From: Cordylochernes scorpioides
Taxonomy: Eukaryota > Arthropoda > Arachnida > Pseudoscorpiones > Chernetidae
Direction: 5' to 3'
Assembly (NCBI GenBank): GCA_030710605.1
Contig: CP092870.1
Span: forward strand, 55,079,532-55,143,531
Length of the DNA: 64,000 nt
A model generated the notes under the pieces. It was not told the DNA's origin. It saw only the letters and a list, made by a program, of their open reading frames with translations, and did not search any database. Positions 21,749-31,560 of this stretch are shown here, in pieces (position 1 is the stretch's first letter; each line of letters starts with the position of its first letter). The translations under genes and the position numbers were made by a program.

Positions 21749-22937
21749 TCTATATTAATAAAATGCAAATTTCATAAGAGGACATCACTAAAAACTTTCG
21801 TTACAATGCATCAATTTCGACCAAATTTTCAACATTTATGTAAAACGAGATGGAGCAGGTTTTGCTTAACGTCAAAATATTTTTCCCTAACATTAACATG
21901 CGTAACTTCGCTGTTATCGATTAAATACAAAAAAATCAACAGAGTTAATTTTATTTATATATAAATACAAAATTAAATTTCAACAGAGTTAATATTTTTA
22001 CATACTAGCTAATAATCTCAATCTAAAAATATAATATAAAAAGCCAACAATGAAGAGTGAATGTAAGATAAAAAGCCAACAATGAAGAGTAAATGTAATA
22101 TAAAAAGCCAACAATGAAGAATGAATGTAAGATAAAAAGCCAACAATGAAGAGTGAATGTAATATAAAAAGCCAACAATGAAGAATGAATGTAAAATAAA
22201 AAGCCAAAAATGAAGAGTGAATGTAAGATAAAAAGCCAACAATGAATAGTAAATGTAATATAAAAAGCCAACAATGAAGAATGAATGTAAGATAAAAAGC
22301 CAACAAAGAAGAGTAAATCTACTTATATAATTGCCTTATTCTGTCTGTGTGAAGTTCACTGTGTGAAGTTCACAGATAGATTTTGGTCAGAATATAATAT
22401 AAAAAGCCAACAATGAAGAGTAAATATGATATAAAAAGCCAACAATGAAAAATGAATGTAAGATAAAAAGCCAACAATAAAGAGTAAATGTAATATAAAA
22501 AGCCAACAATGAAGAATAAATTTAAGATAAAAAGCCAACAATGAAGAGTAAATATAATAAAAAAAGCCAACAATGAAGAATAAAGGCAATGTGACACGGG
22601 AAAAAATGTTCACTAGATAAAACTATGATTTTCTAATGTAGAAAATTAGGAAAGACAAAATTCAGGATGACACGGCACACAGGGACCGGGAAAAAATGTT
22701 CACTTTATCGAGAGATTCAAATTTACGAGTTTCAAATTATCAAAATATATCTTTTTTTTTAAATAAGTTTTTAGAGAATTGTTTTAACAAATGTTCGCTA
22801 GACAAACCTTTACTCGGGTAAAACCCCGGGCGAAGCCGAGTACGTTTTATAAGTTTATAGAGAATTGTTTTAACAAATGTTCGTTAGACAAACATTCACT
22901 CGGGTAAAACCCGGGCGAAGCCGGGCACATCCGCTAG
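21749..22937 (+). mobile_element. Non-autonomous Helitron 1
   Basis: It starts TCTATATTAATAAAATGC and ends with the hairpin CCCGGGCGAAGCCGGG, CACATC and CGCTAG. It sits precisely between A and T of a satellite unit (AAAA|T in intact units), with no duplication, which is diagnostic for Helitrons. It has no coding capacity. The interior holds a 32-bp minisatellite. The last ~330 bp contain a partly duplicated terminal hairpin (22820-22850 and 22905-22937) and match the reverse copy at 41.56-41.84 kb. Confidence 0.9.
22030..22585 (+). repeat. 32-bp minisatellite inside Helitron 1
   Basis: The unit is approximately TAAGATAAAAAGCCAACAAT, then GAAGAGTGAATG. About nine copies fill 22030-22318 and six fill 22396-22585. 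The two blocks are separated by ~78 bp beginning TCTACTTATATAATTGCC, which resembles the start of Helitron 2. The apparent long frames here are a by-product of repeated stop-free units. Confidence 0.9.
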
Positions 22938-23777
22938 TGTCTTAATAAAGCTTTTGTTGTTGTTGATTACTGGTACTATAACTGTTATTCTTATATATAC
23001 CCTACATTTCCGTACTTGGAGAATCCGTATAAGACAAAAATGTCTTAATAAAGCTTTTGTTGTTGTTGATTACTGGTACTATTACTGTTATTCTTGTATG
23101 TACCCTTCATTTACGTGCTTGGAGAGTCTGTATAAGACTAAAATGTCTTGATAAAGCTTTTGTTAATGTTGATTACTGATACTATTACTGTTATTCCTGT
23201 ATGTACCCTAGATTTCCGTGCTTGGAGAATCCGTATGAAACTAAAATGTCTTAATAAAGCTTTTGTTGTTGTTGATTACTGGTACAATTACTGTTATTCC
23301 TGTATGTACCCTACATTTCCGTGCTTGGAGAATCCGTATAAGACTAAAATGTCTTAATAAAGCTTTTGTTGTTGTTGATTACAGGTACTATTACTGTTAT
23401 TCTTGTATGTACCCTACATTTCCGTGCTTGGAGAATCCGTATAAGACAAAAATGTCTTAATAAAGCTTTTGTTGTTGTTGATTACTGGTACTATTACTGT
23501 TATTCTTGTATGTACCCTACATTTCCGTGCTTGGAGAATCCGTATAAGACTAAAATGTCTTAATAAAGCTTTTGTTGTTGTTGATTACAGGTACTATTAC
23601 TGTTATTCTTGTATGTACCCTACATTTCCGTGCTTGGAGAATCCGTATAAGACTAAAATGTCTTAATAAAGCTTTTGTTGTTGTTGATTACTGGTACTAT
23701 TACTGTTATTCCTGTATGTACCCTACATTTCCGTGCTTGGAGAATCCGTATAAAACTAAAATGTCTTAATAAAGCTT
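22938..23777 (+). repeat. 103-bp satellite, right array
   Basis: About eight units, more uniform than in the left array, resume with TGTCTTAATAAAGC exactly where the left array stopped. The last unit ends CTTAATAAAGCTTTCT at the start of the BEL/Pao remnant. Confidence 0.92.
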
Positions 23778-23810
23778 TCTAAACAGGGTTGTTCCATCCG
23801 GATCACCTAT

Positions 23811-24458
23811 GTGACGAGAGAACCAATAGAAAAAGGTTCAATTGGCAAATATCTTCCAAACAATAAAATGCAACTTGTATCGAAGGAAACTGTTTCTGGA
23901 GCTGTAGTAACGCCAATATTGTATACTCCGGCCAGTTCTCCAAAGGGGCAAGTGCCTACTCCAGCGAAAGGTCTTAATTTAGGAGACAAGTCTCCAGAAA
24001 AGTCTGGTAAAGGTGCTAAACTGGAAAGGATTGCGAATCCTGTAGATCATTGGACTATTATATTGAGCGGTTTGAGATCTCTAAAGAGGATTTCGGAATC
24101 CTATGACTGCTCTAAGCCTTCAGACGATACCTCTAGGCCTGCAGACGATGCCTTAGCATCAGATCCTGATTCTTCAAGAGGTAAAGCTCAAGGTTCTCAA
24201 GAGGTTCCAGAAATTGCAGTGGAAGATTCTGACGAAAAGTCTGCAATTGAAGATTCTCAACCTTCAGAGCCTCTTGATGTGGAGGGTTCTGGAGTGGGGG
24301 CTTCAAGCGATATAGAGGTAAGAGCTCAAACAAAGAGCCCTAAAGCCATATCTTCCAAAATACTTTGCATGAAGAAAGAAGAATCCAGTATAGACTTGGA
24401 AGAGGAAGACACTGGAAGAAACGAACCCTCTCCGGCCTCAATCACCTTCAAAGCCTAG
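23811..24458 (+). pseudogene. N-terminal part of the BEL/Pao remnant (uncertain)
   Basis: The 215-codon frame is rich in Ser, Pro, Asp and Glu from residue ~90 on and shows no zinc knuckle, protease motif or other domain. It runs in frame 0 and overlaps the RT-encoding frame 2 around 24365-24458. That overlap suggests it belongs to the same polyprotein with a frameshift at the junction. It could be a Gag/Pol linker. I cannot assign a function. Confidence 0.4.
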
Positions 24459-26334
24459 AAACCACAGATTCTAAAGAAGTTGATCTGACGATTTTGGGCA
24501 ACAATGCGAGAGAGCATTGCGCACAGAAGATTGCATTTGAACAGTCCAATGTTATAAGGATATTGGGTTTAGGATGGATCCAAAGTAAAGACAGTTTCCT
24601 ATATGGGGTTCAGTCGTTGGAAAAGACATCGGTAACTGCCAAACGCGAAATGCTTTCCTTCATCGCCAGGTTAGAAGATCCCTTAAGATGGTTGGCACCT
24701 GTCCTTGTAACAGGAAAAATAATGGTTCAAAAGTTGTGGATAACGGGATTACATTGGGATGATCCGATGGATGAATCATTGATTGAAGCATGGACTAATA
24801 TAGGAAAGGAGTTGAATTTACTAGGAAGAATGAGATTACCCGATGGTTGGGTCTCGGAAGGAATACCCAGGGAGTGTAGTTGCATGGATTCGGTGATGCC
24901 TCCGAAGATGCCTATGCGGCAGCTGATTAGATAGGAATTCCCACTGATGATGGTGTCAGTGTGGGACTGTTGGCATCAAAGACTAAGTTGGCTCCCATGC
25001 GGAAGATGTCAATTCCACGCTTGGAATTGTGCGCAGCTCTTCTGCTGACCAGACTAGTGAAATATAATGGAAGAGTTGGATATCAAACTGGAGAGTGCTA
25101 CCTGTTGGTCCGATTCTACCATAGTCTAGAGTTGGTTAAGAGCTATGTCTGGAAATCTCCCCACTTTTTTCGGCAATCGTGTCGCGGAAACTCAGAGTTG
25201 TCCACAAGTCAGGGAGTGGCGCTGTGTTCCTACAGGAGATAATCCAGCGGATATTGCCTCGCGAGGAATTCTGGGGTCTGGGCTGAAATGGTCTTCCATC
25301 TGGTGGACAGGACTTACCTGGTTATCAGCGGAATCAACGGATTGGCCTAGACTGCCTCCTGTATTTGAGAACTAAGGTCAAACTGAGCTCCTGAGTGTTC
25401 ATGCCATCAGTGAAACACCTTTCTTGGTGGCCATCGAAGAGATGAGCTCGACCTTTGATGGATATCTCCGAAAAGTGGCCTCGATATCGCGTTTTTGCCA
25501 TAACTGCCGCTACAGCGCGGAGCGATATCAGTCGCACTTAACCCCAGCGGAACTGAGAAATGCTCATGGGAGAATACTTCAAGCAATTCAGTGCCGGCAT
25601 TTCAGGAAGAAATGAGAAGTTTGACCACTCTAGGATCAGTGAAGCGCACGGGGAAGATTTATGGTTTGACACCGATCCTCGACGATCAAGGAATCCTTGG
25701 AGTCGGCGGTGGATTAAAATGGGCTCCATCTATGACATATGAACAAAAACATCTTGCGCTGTTGCCTTTATCAGGAAAGGTAGCTCAGATGATTTCAGGC
25801 GGTTCATATGCGGACTTTGCACGGAAGTGTGCACCTGATGCTGTCCACATTGAGACAGAAGTATTGGATACTGAGAGCAAAAGATCAAGTGAAGAGATGC
25901 ATTCGAGAGTGCGTGACATATGTCGATACAATTGCGTCACTCAAGGCCAGCTAATGAGCGATTTACCTAAGGAGAGATTAACACCGGGTAAACCCTTCTC
26001 AATAAGTGGTGTAGATTGTGCTGGACCTGTGAACCTTCGAATGTCCAAGGGTAGAGGTCGAAAGACGGAAAAGGGCTACATCTGTCTAGTTGTGTGCTAT
26101 GTGACCCGAGCCGTACATCTTGAATTGTTCCCAGATGCCTCTACACCCACCATCATGATTGCTTTTAAGCGAGTTGTAGCGCGAAGAGGGCACTGCACTC
26201 GGCTATATAGTGATGAAGGAACAAGTTTTGTAGGAGCTGCACGACAGGTGCGTTCACGTTTCTATCTGGCTCAAAATCAATTAAAGGAACTGGCTGCCGT
26301 GTTGGCTAATGATGAAATTTGATGTGACCCATCA
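24365..26334 (+). pseudogene. BEL/Pao pol remnant
   Basis: RT C-terminal blocks are visible: VIRILGLGWIQSKDSF, REMLSFIARLEDPLRWLAPV and LWITGLHWDD (24540-24780). RNase H follows: KLAPMRKMSIPRLELCAALL, with the last motif DNPADIASRG at 25235. Integrase reads LTPAELRNAHGRIL, KIYGLTPILDDQGILGVGGG, D in FSISGVDCAGPV and D in LYSDEGTSFVGAA. Soon after (26322) the frame ends, so the third acidic residue and tail are deleted. The RT YVDD-bearing half is missing. At least five frame changes occur (near 24400, 24950, 25140, 25370 and 25590). The RT and integrase motifs are specific to BEL/Pao rather than gypsy. Confidence 0.85.
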
Positions 26335-26347
26335 ACTCGGGGAGGAA

Positions 26348-26922
26348 TGTTAGAGTTTATTATTATTATTTAATGTAACTCTGTGTATATATGCGATAAA
26401 CAGAATAAGAGAAGAAAAGTTTCTTTATTAGACAAATTATAACAGTGCGAGCTTTCGGGTAAAAACCCCTTCTACAGGCGTGGTAGACGTGACACTATAA
26501 CATAGGTAATATGGCTAGAAAGAGAATATATACACATGATTATTTACATATTAGCGGAATATGCTATGCAAATGGGGATTTTTCATTTGTTATGACTATT
26601 GTAATTAAAGAGATAGTAGGCAAATAGGGCATTTGTATATTTGGAGTTTTTAGTCTATAGAGGAATATGTTAACGTAAGTTACTGAATATGTGATATTTC
26701 AAAGAATTTTAGGAAATGATGCTATTACTGTCGTTATTCGCTAATGAATCTCTCTGTGTATATATGTTTATATTATATTTGACCACGAGTGCTTGGTCAC
26801 GTGTGTATGAATTTATTGTATAAATAGTGTGTTTGAGAATAAAGTGTGTAAAGTTGTGTTGAAGTAGAGCTTTTGTGTGATTGGTAATTTGACATTAGTT
26901 AGAGCTCGGAAGGCTCGCTTCA
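26348..26922 (+). repeat. BEL/Pao 3' LTR, interrupted
   Basis: A purine tract (CTCGGGGAGGAA) precedes TGTTAGAGTTTATT. The LTR is split by a 358-bp insertion (26394-26751). It resumes with TTTATATTATATTTGACC and contains a likely poly-A signal (GAATAAAG at 26838). The 3' edge near CTCGCTTCA (26922) is a guess because no second LTR is present. Confidence 0.6.
26394..26751 (-). mobile_element. Penelope-like element fragment in the BEL LTR
   Basis: CTCTGTGTATATATG occurs on both sides (26379-26393 and 26752-26766), a 15-bp target duplication. The insert resembles the terminal segment of the element at 28028-30241: AAGTTTCTT, then a GCGAGCTTTCGGGTAAAAAC hairpin motif, then ATATATACACATGATTATTT. 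On the minus strand the hammerhead-like core is at 26449-26480. It has no coding sequence. Confidence 0.75.
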
Positions 26923-27007
26923 TTTAGGACAAGACCTCGGCGCTTATTATACCTCTAGGCGGAAGAGTGAAAAGAAGGAAACCAGCCAGAAGAAGATTGG
27001 TTAACAC

Positions 27008-27230
27008 TAACCACAAAAAGGTATAAGATGCCACAACTATTTTTATTAATTTTTTGAAGTATCTTTGGGGCAAGCCCTTCCTCAGCAAACTAAAACATAA
27101 AAAATTATTTCTATAAATAAATAAAAGGCATATATTGGATCTAAATTTATTATTCAACCAATATTTCTAGGGGCAAAACGCCTCTCTTTATCAAGGTTTT
27201 TCTCTGATTTAAACTAAATCACGTGGGTAT
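27008..27230 (-). mobile_element. Two Penelope-like terminal fragments
   Basis: On the minus strand 27055-27090 reads GCTGAGGAAGGGCTTGCCCC, then AAAGATACTTC. 27158-27196 reads CTTGATAAAGAGAGGCG, then TTTTGCCCCTAGAAATATTG. Each is a short stem-loop bounded by CUGANGA- or UGAUAA-like and (G)AAA blocks, as in hammerhead-like motifs of Penelope-like element ends. The second is followed by ATCCAATATATGCCTTTT, a terminus that recurs at 40.27-40.34 kb and 60.91 kb. Confidence 0.5.
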
Positions 27231-28014
27231 GTGATCGACTAATGCTACAAGATCAACGTAAGAAACTATCTGATGAAAATTCCACTGTATATAAAATATA
27301 TATTATTGATAATAATTAAAAGAGTATATAATTAAATAAACATTTGATTAGATGAATGAAGAGACTGATAAATATTATAGAAATAAAAATGAGAAAGGAT
27401 TATGATTCAATATGTTGTGTTGATGAATAAAAATATATTAAAAGTATAAATATATACAAAAAATAATAAAATAAATAATAAAAAATAATTTAGGAAGATA
27501 TAAATTCTCTATAAATTTCTGGTAGGTCAAATTTCCTATTTATGCTTTCTGTATCTTCTATAGAGGTTCAGCTTTCTAAAACTAAACTGCAGTAAAAATA
27601 ATCATTGGAGAGAAATTATATAATAAATATATGATTAATAAAAAGGAATAATCAATAAAAAATATTATTATATATTAAGTTTTATACCTTTTTGTAATTT
27701 ATCGTAATCCGCAAACCGTGACCATCTGTATGAAAATAGGACTATATGGATGTCTTATCTTAAAAAGGTATTGCGGTAATAACATTAATTTAGTGGTACA
27801 CATATGATTTGATGAACCACAAGTTTACCATGATTTGTTGAGTCTCTAGTAGAAAGCTGATATCTTGTATTGACAGCGAATGTATTGCCATCTTGTATTG
27901 CCATCGATCTGGTGGTTGGCGTTTGGTGTTCTTGACGAAGACCACGAAATCTTATATGGAATCAGGATGTTGAATATCTTCATGCCCCAATGGAGTATTA
28001 ACAGAGATCCAGAA
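27231..28014. other. Very AT-rich spacer
   Basis: This consists largely of ATAAATAAT-type sequence with no reading frame of note. TTTTATACCTTTTTG near 27690 echoes AAAAAGGTATAAGATG at 27015 in inverted orientation, suggesting a relic second end of the same Penelope-like fragment. Confidence 0.5.
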
Positions 28015-28070
28015 TTAAATCCTACATCTATAAAATAAAAGAAGACAAGTTTCTTAAATAATTTTTAAAC

Positions 28071-28103
28071 GCAAGCTTTCGGGTGAAAACCCTTCGACGG
28101 GCA
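28071..28103 (-). ncRNA. Hammerhead-like motif, left arm
   Basis: On the minus strand: CCCGTCGAAGGGTTTTCACC, then CGAAAGCTTGC. A GGG/CCC stem-loop is followed by GAAA, the layout of hammerhead core stem II. The first box reads CCGUCGA instead of CUGANGA, so activity is doubtful. Confidence 0.4.
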
Positions 28104-28318
28104 GTATACAATGATCGCGACGATACAAACATGGTACATATGGCAGACAAGAATATATACACCTATGATATTTACATAACTATTGCAAATGAGAAATTTA
28201 CATCATAATGAAACAATATAGAGATTCTAATTTTTACTAAAGATGCTAATTACATAATTGGAAACAAGAATTTCTTTGAAATATGATACTTAACTGATAT
28301 AGGTAACCATAGGGAGAA

Positions 28319-28861
28319 CTACATGAAGGCCAGGAGAGCGTGATAGGCTTCGGGGAGGTCGATTTTTCTATTGATGCTGCCTTGCTTATAGGATTCTATG
28401 GATTCAAGTATGAGTCTCTGATGTTGGTTACGGATGGATCTGTAATGTTTTGTAGGGTGTGTGATGTTGAAAGTATGGCCTGTGTCCTGTATGTGTTGAT
28501 ATATGAGAGATTTGGAGTCACGGTTAGATATGTTACGGGAGTGCTCAGACATCCTGATGGCAACGGTTCTACCCGTCTCACCCACGTAAGTGGCAGAGCA
28601 TTGCTCACATGAGACGGAATAGACCGCGCCATCAGAACGTAGGGGATCCATGGGGACAAGGGGCTTAGTGTAGGGGTGTCGGAGGGATGTGAGGAGGTTA
28701 GGAGAGTTTTTATAATAGGTACGGGTGCCATATGATTTGAGGTGTCTAGCTATATCAACTGCGGGGGGGGGGGGGGGAATAAGGAAGGATACATATAGAT
28801 CTATAAATTGTGGATGAAACAGGGGCGCCCGGTGTGTATGTGTATCTATTAATAAAAGCAA
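28319..28861 (-). CDS. Penelope-like C-terminal GIY-YIG endonuclease region (5' truncated copy)
   Basis: The 180-codon frame contains SDGAVYSVSCEQCSATYVGE, then GRTVAIRMSEH and YQHIQDTGHTFNITH. The Y-x-V/YVG pair, the following Arg and the later Glu match the GIY-YIG nuclease fold found after RT in Penelope-like elements. There it nicks the target DNA. The CX2C insertion (CEQC) is also typical. The copy runs to the element's C-terminus (PEAYHALLAFM). On its 5' side it is cut at 28937, so no RT core is present. The homopolymer G run falls at residues ~28-33 (PPPPPP) and keeps the frame open. Confidence 0.82.
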   Translation of the reverse strand: MLLLIDTHTHRAPLFHPQFIDLYVSFLIPPPPPAVDIARHLKSYGTRTYYKNSPNLLTSLRHPYTKPLVPMDPLRSDGAVYSVSCEQCSATYVGETGRTVAIRMSEHSRNISNRDSKSLIYQHIQDTGHTFNITHPTKHYRSIRNQHQRLILESIESYKQGSINRKIDLPEAYHALLAFM

Positions 28862-28937
28862 GGGGGAAAAAAGCTTTGGAGAGGTGAGATATGAAATTTT
28901 TTTTTCTATAGTTTAAAAATATCTAGGGAACAGTGGC

Positions 28938-29913
28938 CGATCCATAGTAGCCGAAATTGTTTTATTACAAATAGACCACTGGATCACCCGCACTCTCCCT
29001 TCTTATATTCAATTGTGGCGTAGATATATAGATGATGTGTTTTGCATCTGCAAGAAAGGCCAGGAGAGCTCCATATTGTCATGTCTTAATAGCTACAATC
29101 ATAGTATTTCCTTTACTTCAGAAATAGAATCCAATAGTGTTATTCCTTTCTTAGATATCATCATTATCCGTACTTCTTCATCATACCAGACCACAGTTTA
29201 CTATAAGAAGCAATGCCCCCCTAGTTACACACACTTTAATTCACATTGCCCCACCTCCCATAAAGTTAACATAGTTAAGACCCTTACTAAAAGAATCCAT
29301 ACCCACTGTTCCCTAGATATTTTTAAAACTATAGAAGAAACAATATCATATCTCACCTCTCCAAAGCTTTTTCCCCCTTGCTTTTATTAATAGACACACA
29401 TACACACCGGGCGCCCCTGTTTCATCCACAATTTATAGATCTATATGTATCCTTCCTTATTCCTCCCCCGCAGTTGATATAGCTAGACACCTCAAATCAT
29501 ATGGCACCCGTACCTATTATAAAAACTCTCCTAACCTCCTCACATCCCTCCGACACCCCTACACTAAGCCCCTTGTCCCCATGGATCCCCTACGTTCTGA
29601 TGGCGCGGTCTATTCCGTCTCATGTGAGCAATGCTCTGCCACTTACGTGGGTGAGACGGGTAGAACCGTTGCCATCAGGATGTCTGAGCACTCTCGTAAC
29701 ATATCTAACCGTGACTCCAAATCTCTCATATATCAACACATACAGGACACAGGCCATACTTTCAACATCACACACCCTACAATACATTACAGATCCATCC
29801 GTAACCAACATCAGAGACTCATACTTGAATCCATAGAATCCTATAAGCAAGGCAGCATCAATAGAAAAATCGACCTCCCCGAAGCCTATCACGCTCTCCT
29901 GGCCTTCATGTAG
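28938..29913 (+). pseudogene. Penelope-like RT C-terminal part plus GIY-YIG
   Basis: The copy starts abruptly at 28938 with SIVAEIVLLQID, then YIQLWRRYIDDVFCICKK, where YIDD is the RT catalytic box. It continues FLDIIIIRTSSSYQTTVYYK and runs to 29390. GIY-YIG follows in another frame at 29581-29913 with the same motifs as the left arm. The two frames are separated by stops and a frame change around 29390-29500 (LFPPCFY* and the five-C tract). RT motifs upstream of the B-like box are absent. The protein would prime reverse transcription at nicked ends. Confidence 0.82.
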
Positions 29914-30128
29914 TTCTCCCTATGGTTATCTATATCAGTTAAGTATCATATTTCAAAGAAATTCTTGTTTCCAATTATGTAATTAGCATCTTTAGTAAAA
30001 ATTAGAATCTCTATATTGTTTCATTATGATGTAAATTTCTCATTTGCAATAGTTATGTAAATATCATAGGTGTATATATTCTTGTCTGCCATATGTACCA
30101 TGTTTGTATCGTCGCGCTCATTGTATAC

Positions 30129-30162
30129 TGCCCGTCGAAGGGTTTTCACTCGAAAGCTTGCG
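30129..30162 (+). ncRNA. Hammerhead-like motif, right arm
   Basis: TGCCCGTCGAAGGGTTTTCA, then CTCGAAAGCTTGCG. It is the mirror copy of 28071-28103, with one change (ACCC to ACTC) that weakens the stem. Confidence 0.4.
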
Positions 30163-30289
30163 TTTAAAAATTATTTAAGAAACTTGTCTTCTTTTATTTT
30201 ATAGATTAGAATATACCGTTCTAAGAAGAGTCTCGTATTTCTTAAATCCTACATGATGGTAATATTTTCCTTTTTTTATATGTGTGGTA

Positions 30290-30480
30290 TGTTTTACTGT
30301 ATCCTGATTGTCGTGGTAGGCAAGTTAGATGCAGTCGTGTTGGCGACAATGGTCAGAGTGGTTTCAGGCGTCAATGGATAGCACAAAACGAGATAAGTTG
30401 GATTTCACCTCAGAGAGACACAATTGAAACACTTATATTGACATCTAGTCATTTAGTCAATAATACAATTCAAGTAAATG
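30290..30480 (-). repeat. Far-end segment of gypsy-4A, shared with 40.5 kb
   Basis: CCTGATTGTCGTGGTAGGCA, AGTTAGATGCAGTCGTG and GTGGTTTCAGGCGTCAATGG match, in reverse, 40505-40620. Both segments lie at the distal end of the 3' region of the gypsy-4 copies, so they probably belong to the LTR. Confidence 0.6.
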
Positions 30481-30499
30481 AAAAGTAATGAGAATATAC

Positions 30500-31560
30500 A
30501 AAGATTTATGAACTAGGGAGGCTCCACCACCTTGATAGAGTCCTTCTCCAGACCAGGAGGGGTCTTATTGGACTCCCCGCATCTCCAGGTCCAGAAAATG
30601 CTTGAATATGATGGACTTGGCAGATGCTAGGATGGCCAGGGCGTCGTCTTCCAAGTATTGCCCGAAGATCCAGCTCTGCAGGTCAGGGGGCCGCTGGAGA
30701 GAGAGAAAGAGGCCAGCGCCAGAACAGGAGGGTCTGATCTTCATGAAAGCCAGAGAAGAAGTGTTCCTTCGTGATGGTCCAGTTGGGATTGGACTACAGA
30801 CGTCCGACTTCTCAATCTTGGCTAGCTTGCTTTTAACGTCAGACCTCTTATGCTGAGTAACAGGGATCAAAGGTGTGAAGATCCTCCCCTGTTTCACGGC
30901 CTATACCTAATCCGCTCAATTTGCCCTTTTTTTTTTTCTTTCGAGGCCTGATTTTCAACGCGACCGTTCATTATGGTCGAATTTACACTTCTGTCCATTG
31001 TGTGTTTATAGATTAAAACTAATTTTCATTGACATATTTTCTTTATATAGAAATCTTGCCGGTAAGAAATTGATCTATAAAATCACAGGACGCCTCTTCC
31101 GTCAAAATATATATGATTTAATATATATGTGGTATTATATATTTTAATATATATGTGATATCTTGGGACCTCTGGGACCAGTATTACCTGATGCTAGACG
31201 AACCTCGATGTCACCTCTACCGTGCAGTCGTGGTGGAAGGCGACACAACTGGGCCAAATGTGAAATAAACAAACAGAGATTCCACTAAGAAGCGTCTGAA
31301 CGTCAAGAAGGAATGGGACGAGGGGGTTTCTGGCATGAAAGGATTTACCTCTATAGGAGCGGCCTGCGGACTGGGACTGAAAAAAAAAGACTGAAGACTG
31401 CAGACTAAGACAAAAGACTGAAGACTGGCTAACTGAGGTTTGGGGCCTCCTTTTATAGCTTTTCTGGGTCCAAGCAGGTCACTGCCCTTTTTGTGACGTA
31501 AACAGGGGGGGAAAGTTACATCATCCAGGAGGGCCACGACCTCGTAAAAATTGGACTGGA
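30500..31560 (-). repeat. Probable LTR / 3' region of gypsy-4A
   Basis: On the minus strand a TATA-like GCTATAAAAGGAGGC (31458-31444) is followed by purine/pyrimidine-biased sequence, as in an LTR promoter. The 110-codon frame at 30565-30897 (minus) and the 106-codon frame at 31217-31537 (minus) show no known domain. A half-copy of a foldback MITE lies at 31050-31110. Limits are approximate. Confidence 0.4.
31050..31110 (+). repeat. Half copy of a foldback MITE
   Basis: GAAATCTTGCCGGTAAGAAA, then TTGATCTATAAAATCACAGG, then CGCCTCTTCCGTCAAAATAT, matches the left arm of the MITE at 60515-60772. The right arm is missing. Confidence 0.7.

Larger units (their letters stand above)
28028..30241. 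mobile_element. Penelope-like element, inverted dimer
   Basis: TTAAATCCTACAT flanks the insertion (28015-28027 and 30242-30254), a 13-bp target duplication. Two nearly identical ~905-bp arms (28028-28937 and 29300-30206) are inverted around a ~360-bp centre that belongs to the right-hand copy. Each arm carries the terminal region with a hammerhead-like motif and the GIY-YIG domain. The right copy also has the end of RT. Partial copies in opposite orientation are characteristic of Penelope-like elements. The arms differ at a handful of sites, including a G-run expansion at 28763-28776, so the insertion is recent. Confidence 0.85.

Noticed and set aside
21998..22613. Several 75-100 codon frames with repeating LLAFYLTF-like sequence
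   Set aside because: They arise from the 32-bp minisatellite in Helitron 1, where all frames are stop-free and repeat. They are not a membrane protein.
21342..23769. Series of 65-codon frames spaced 103 bp apart
   Set aside because: They are frame shadows of the 103-bp satellite.
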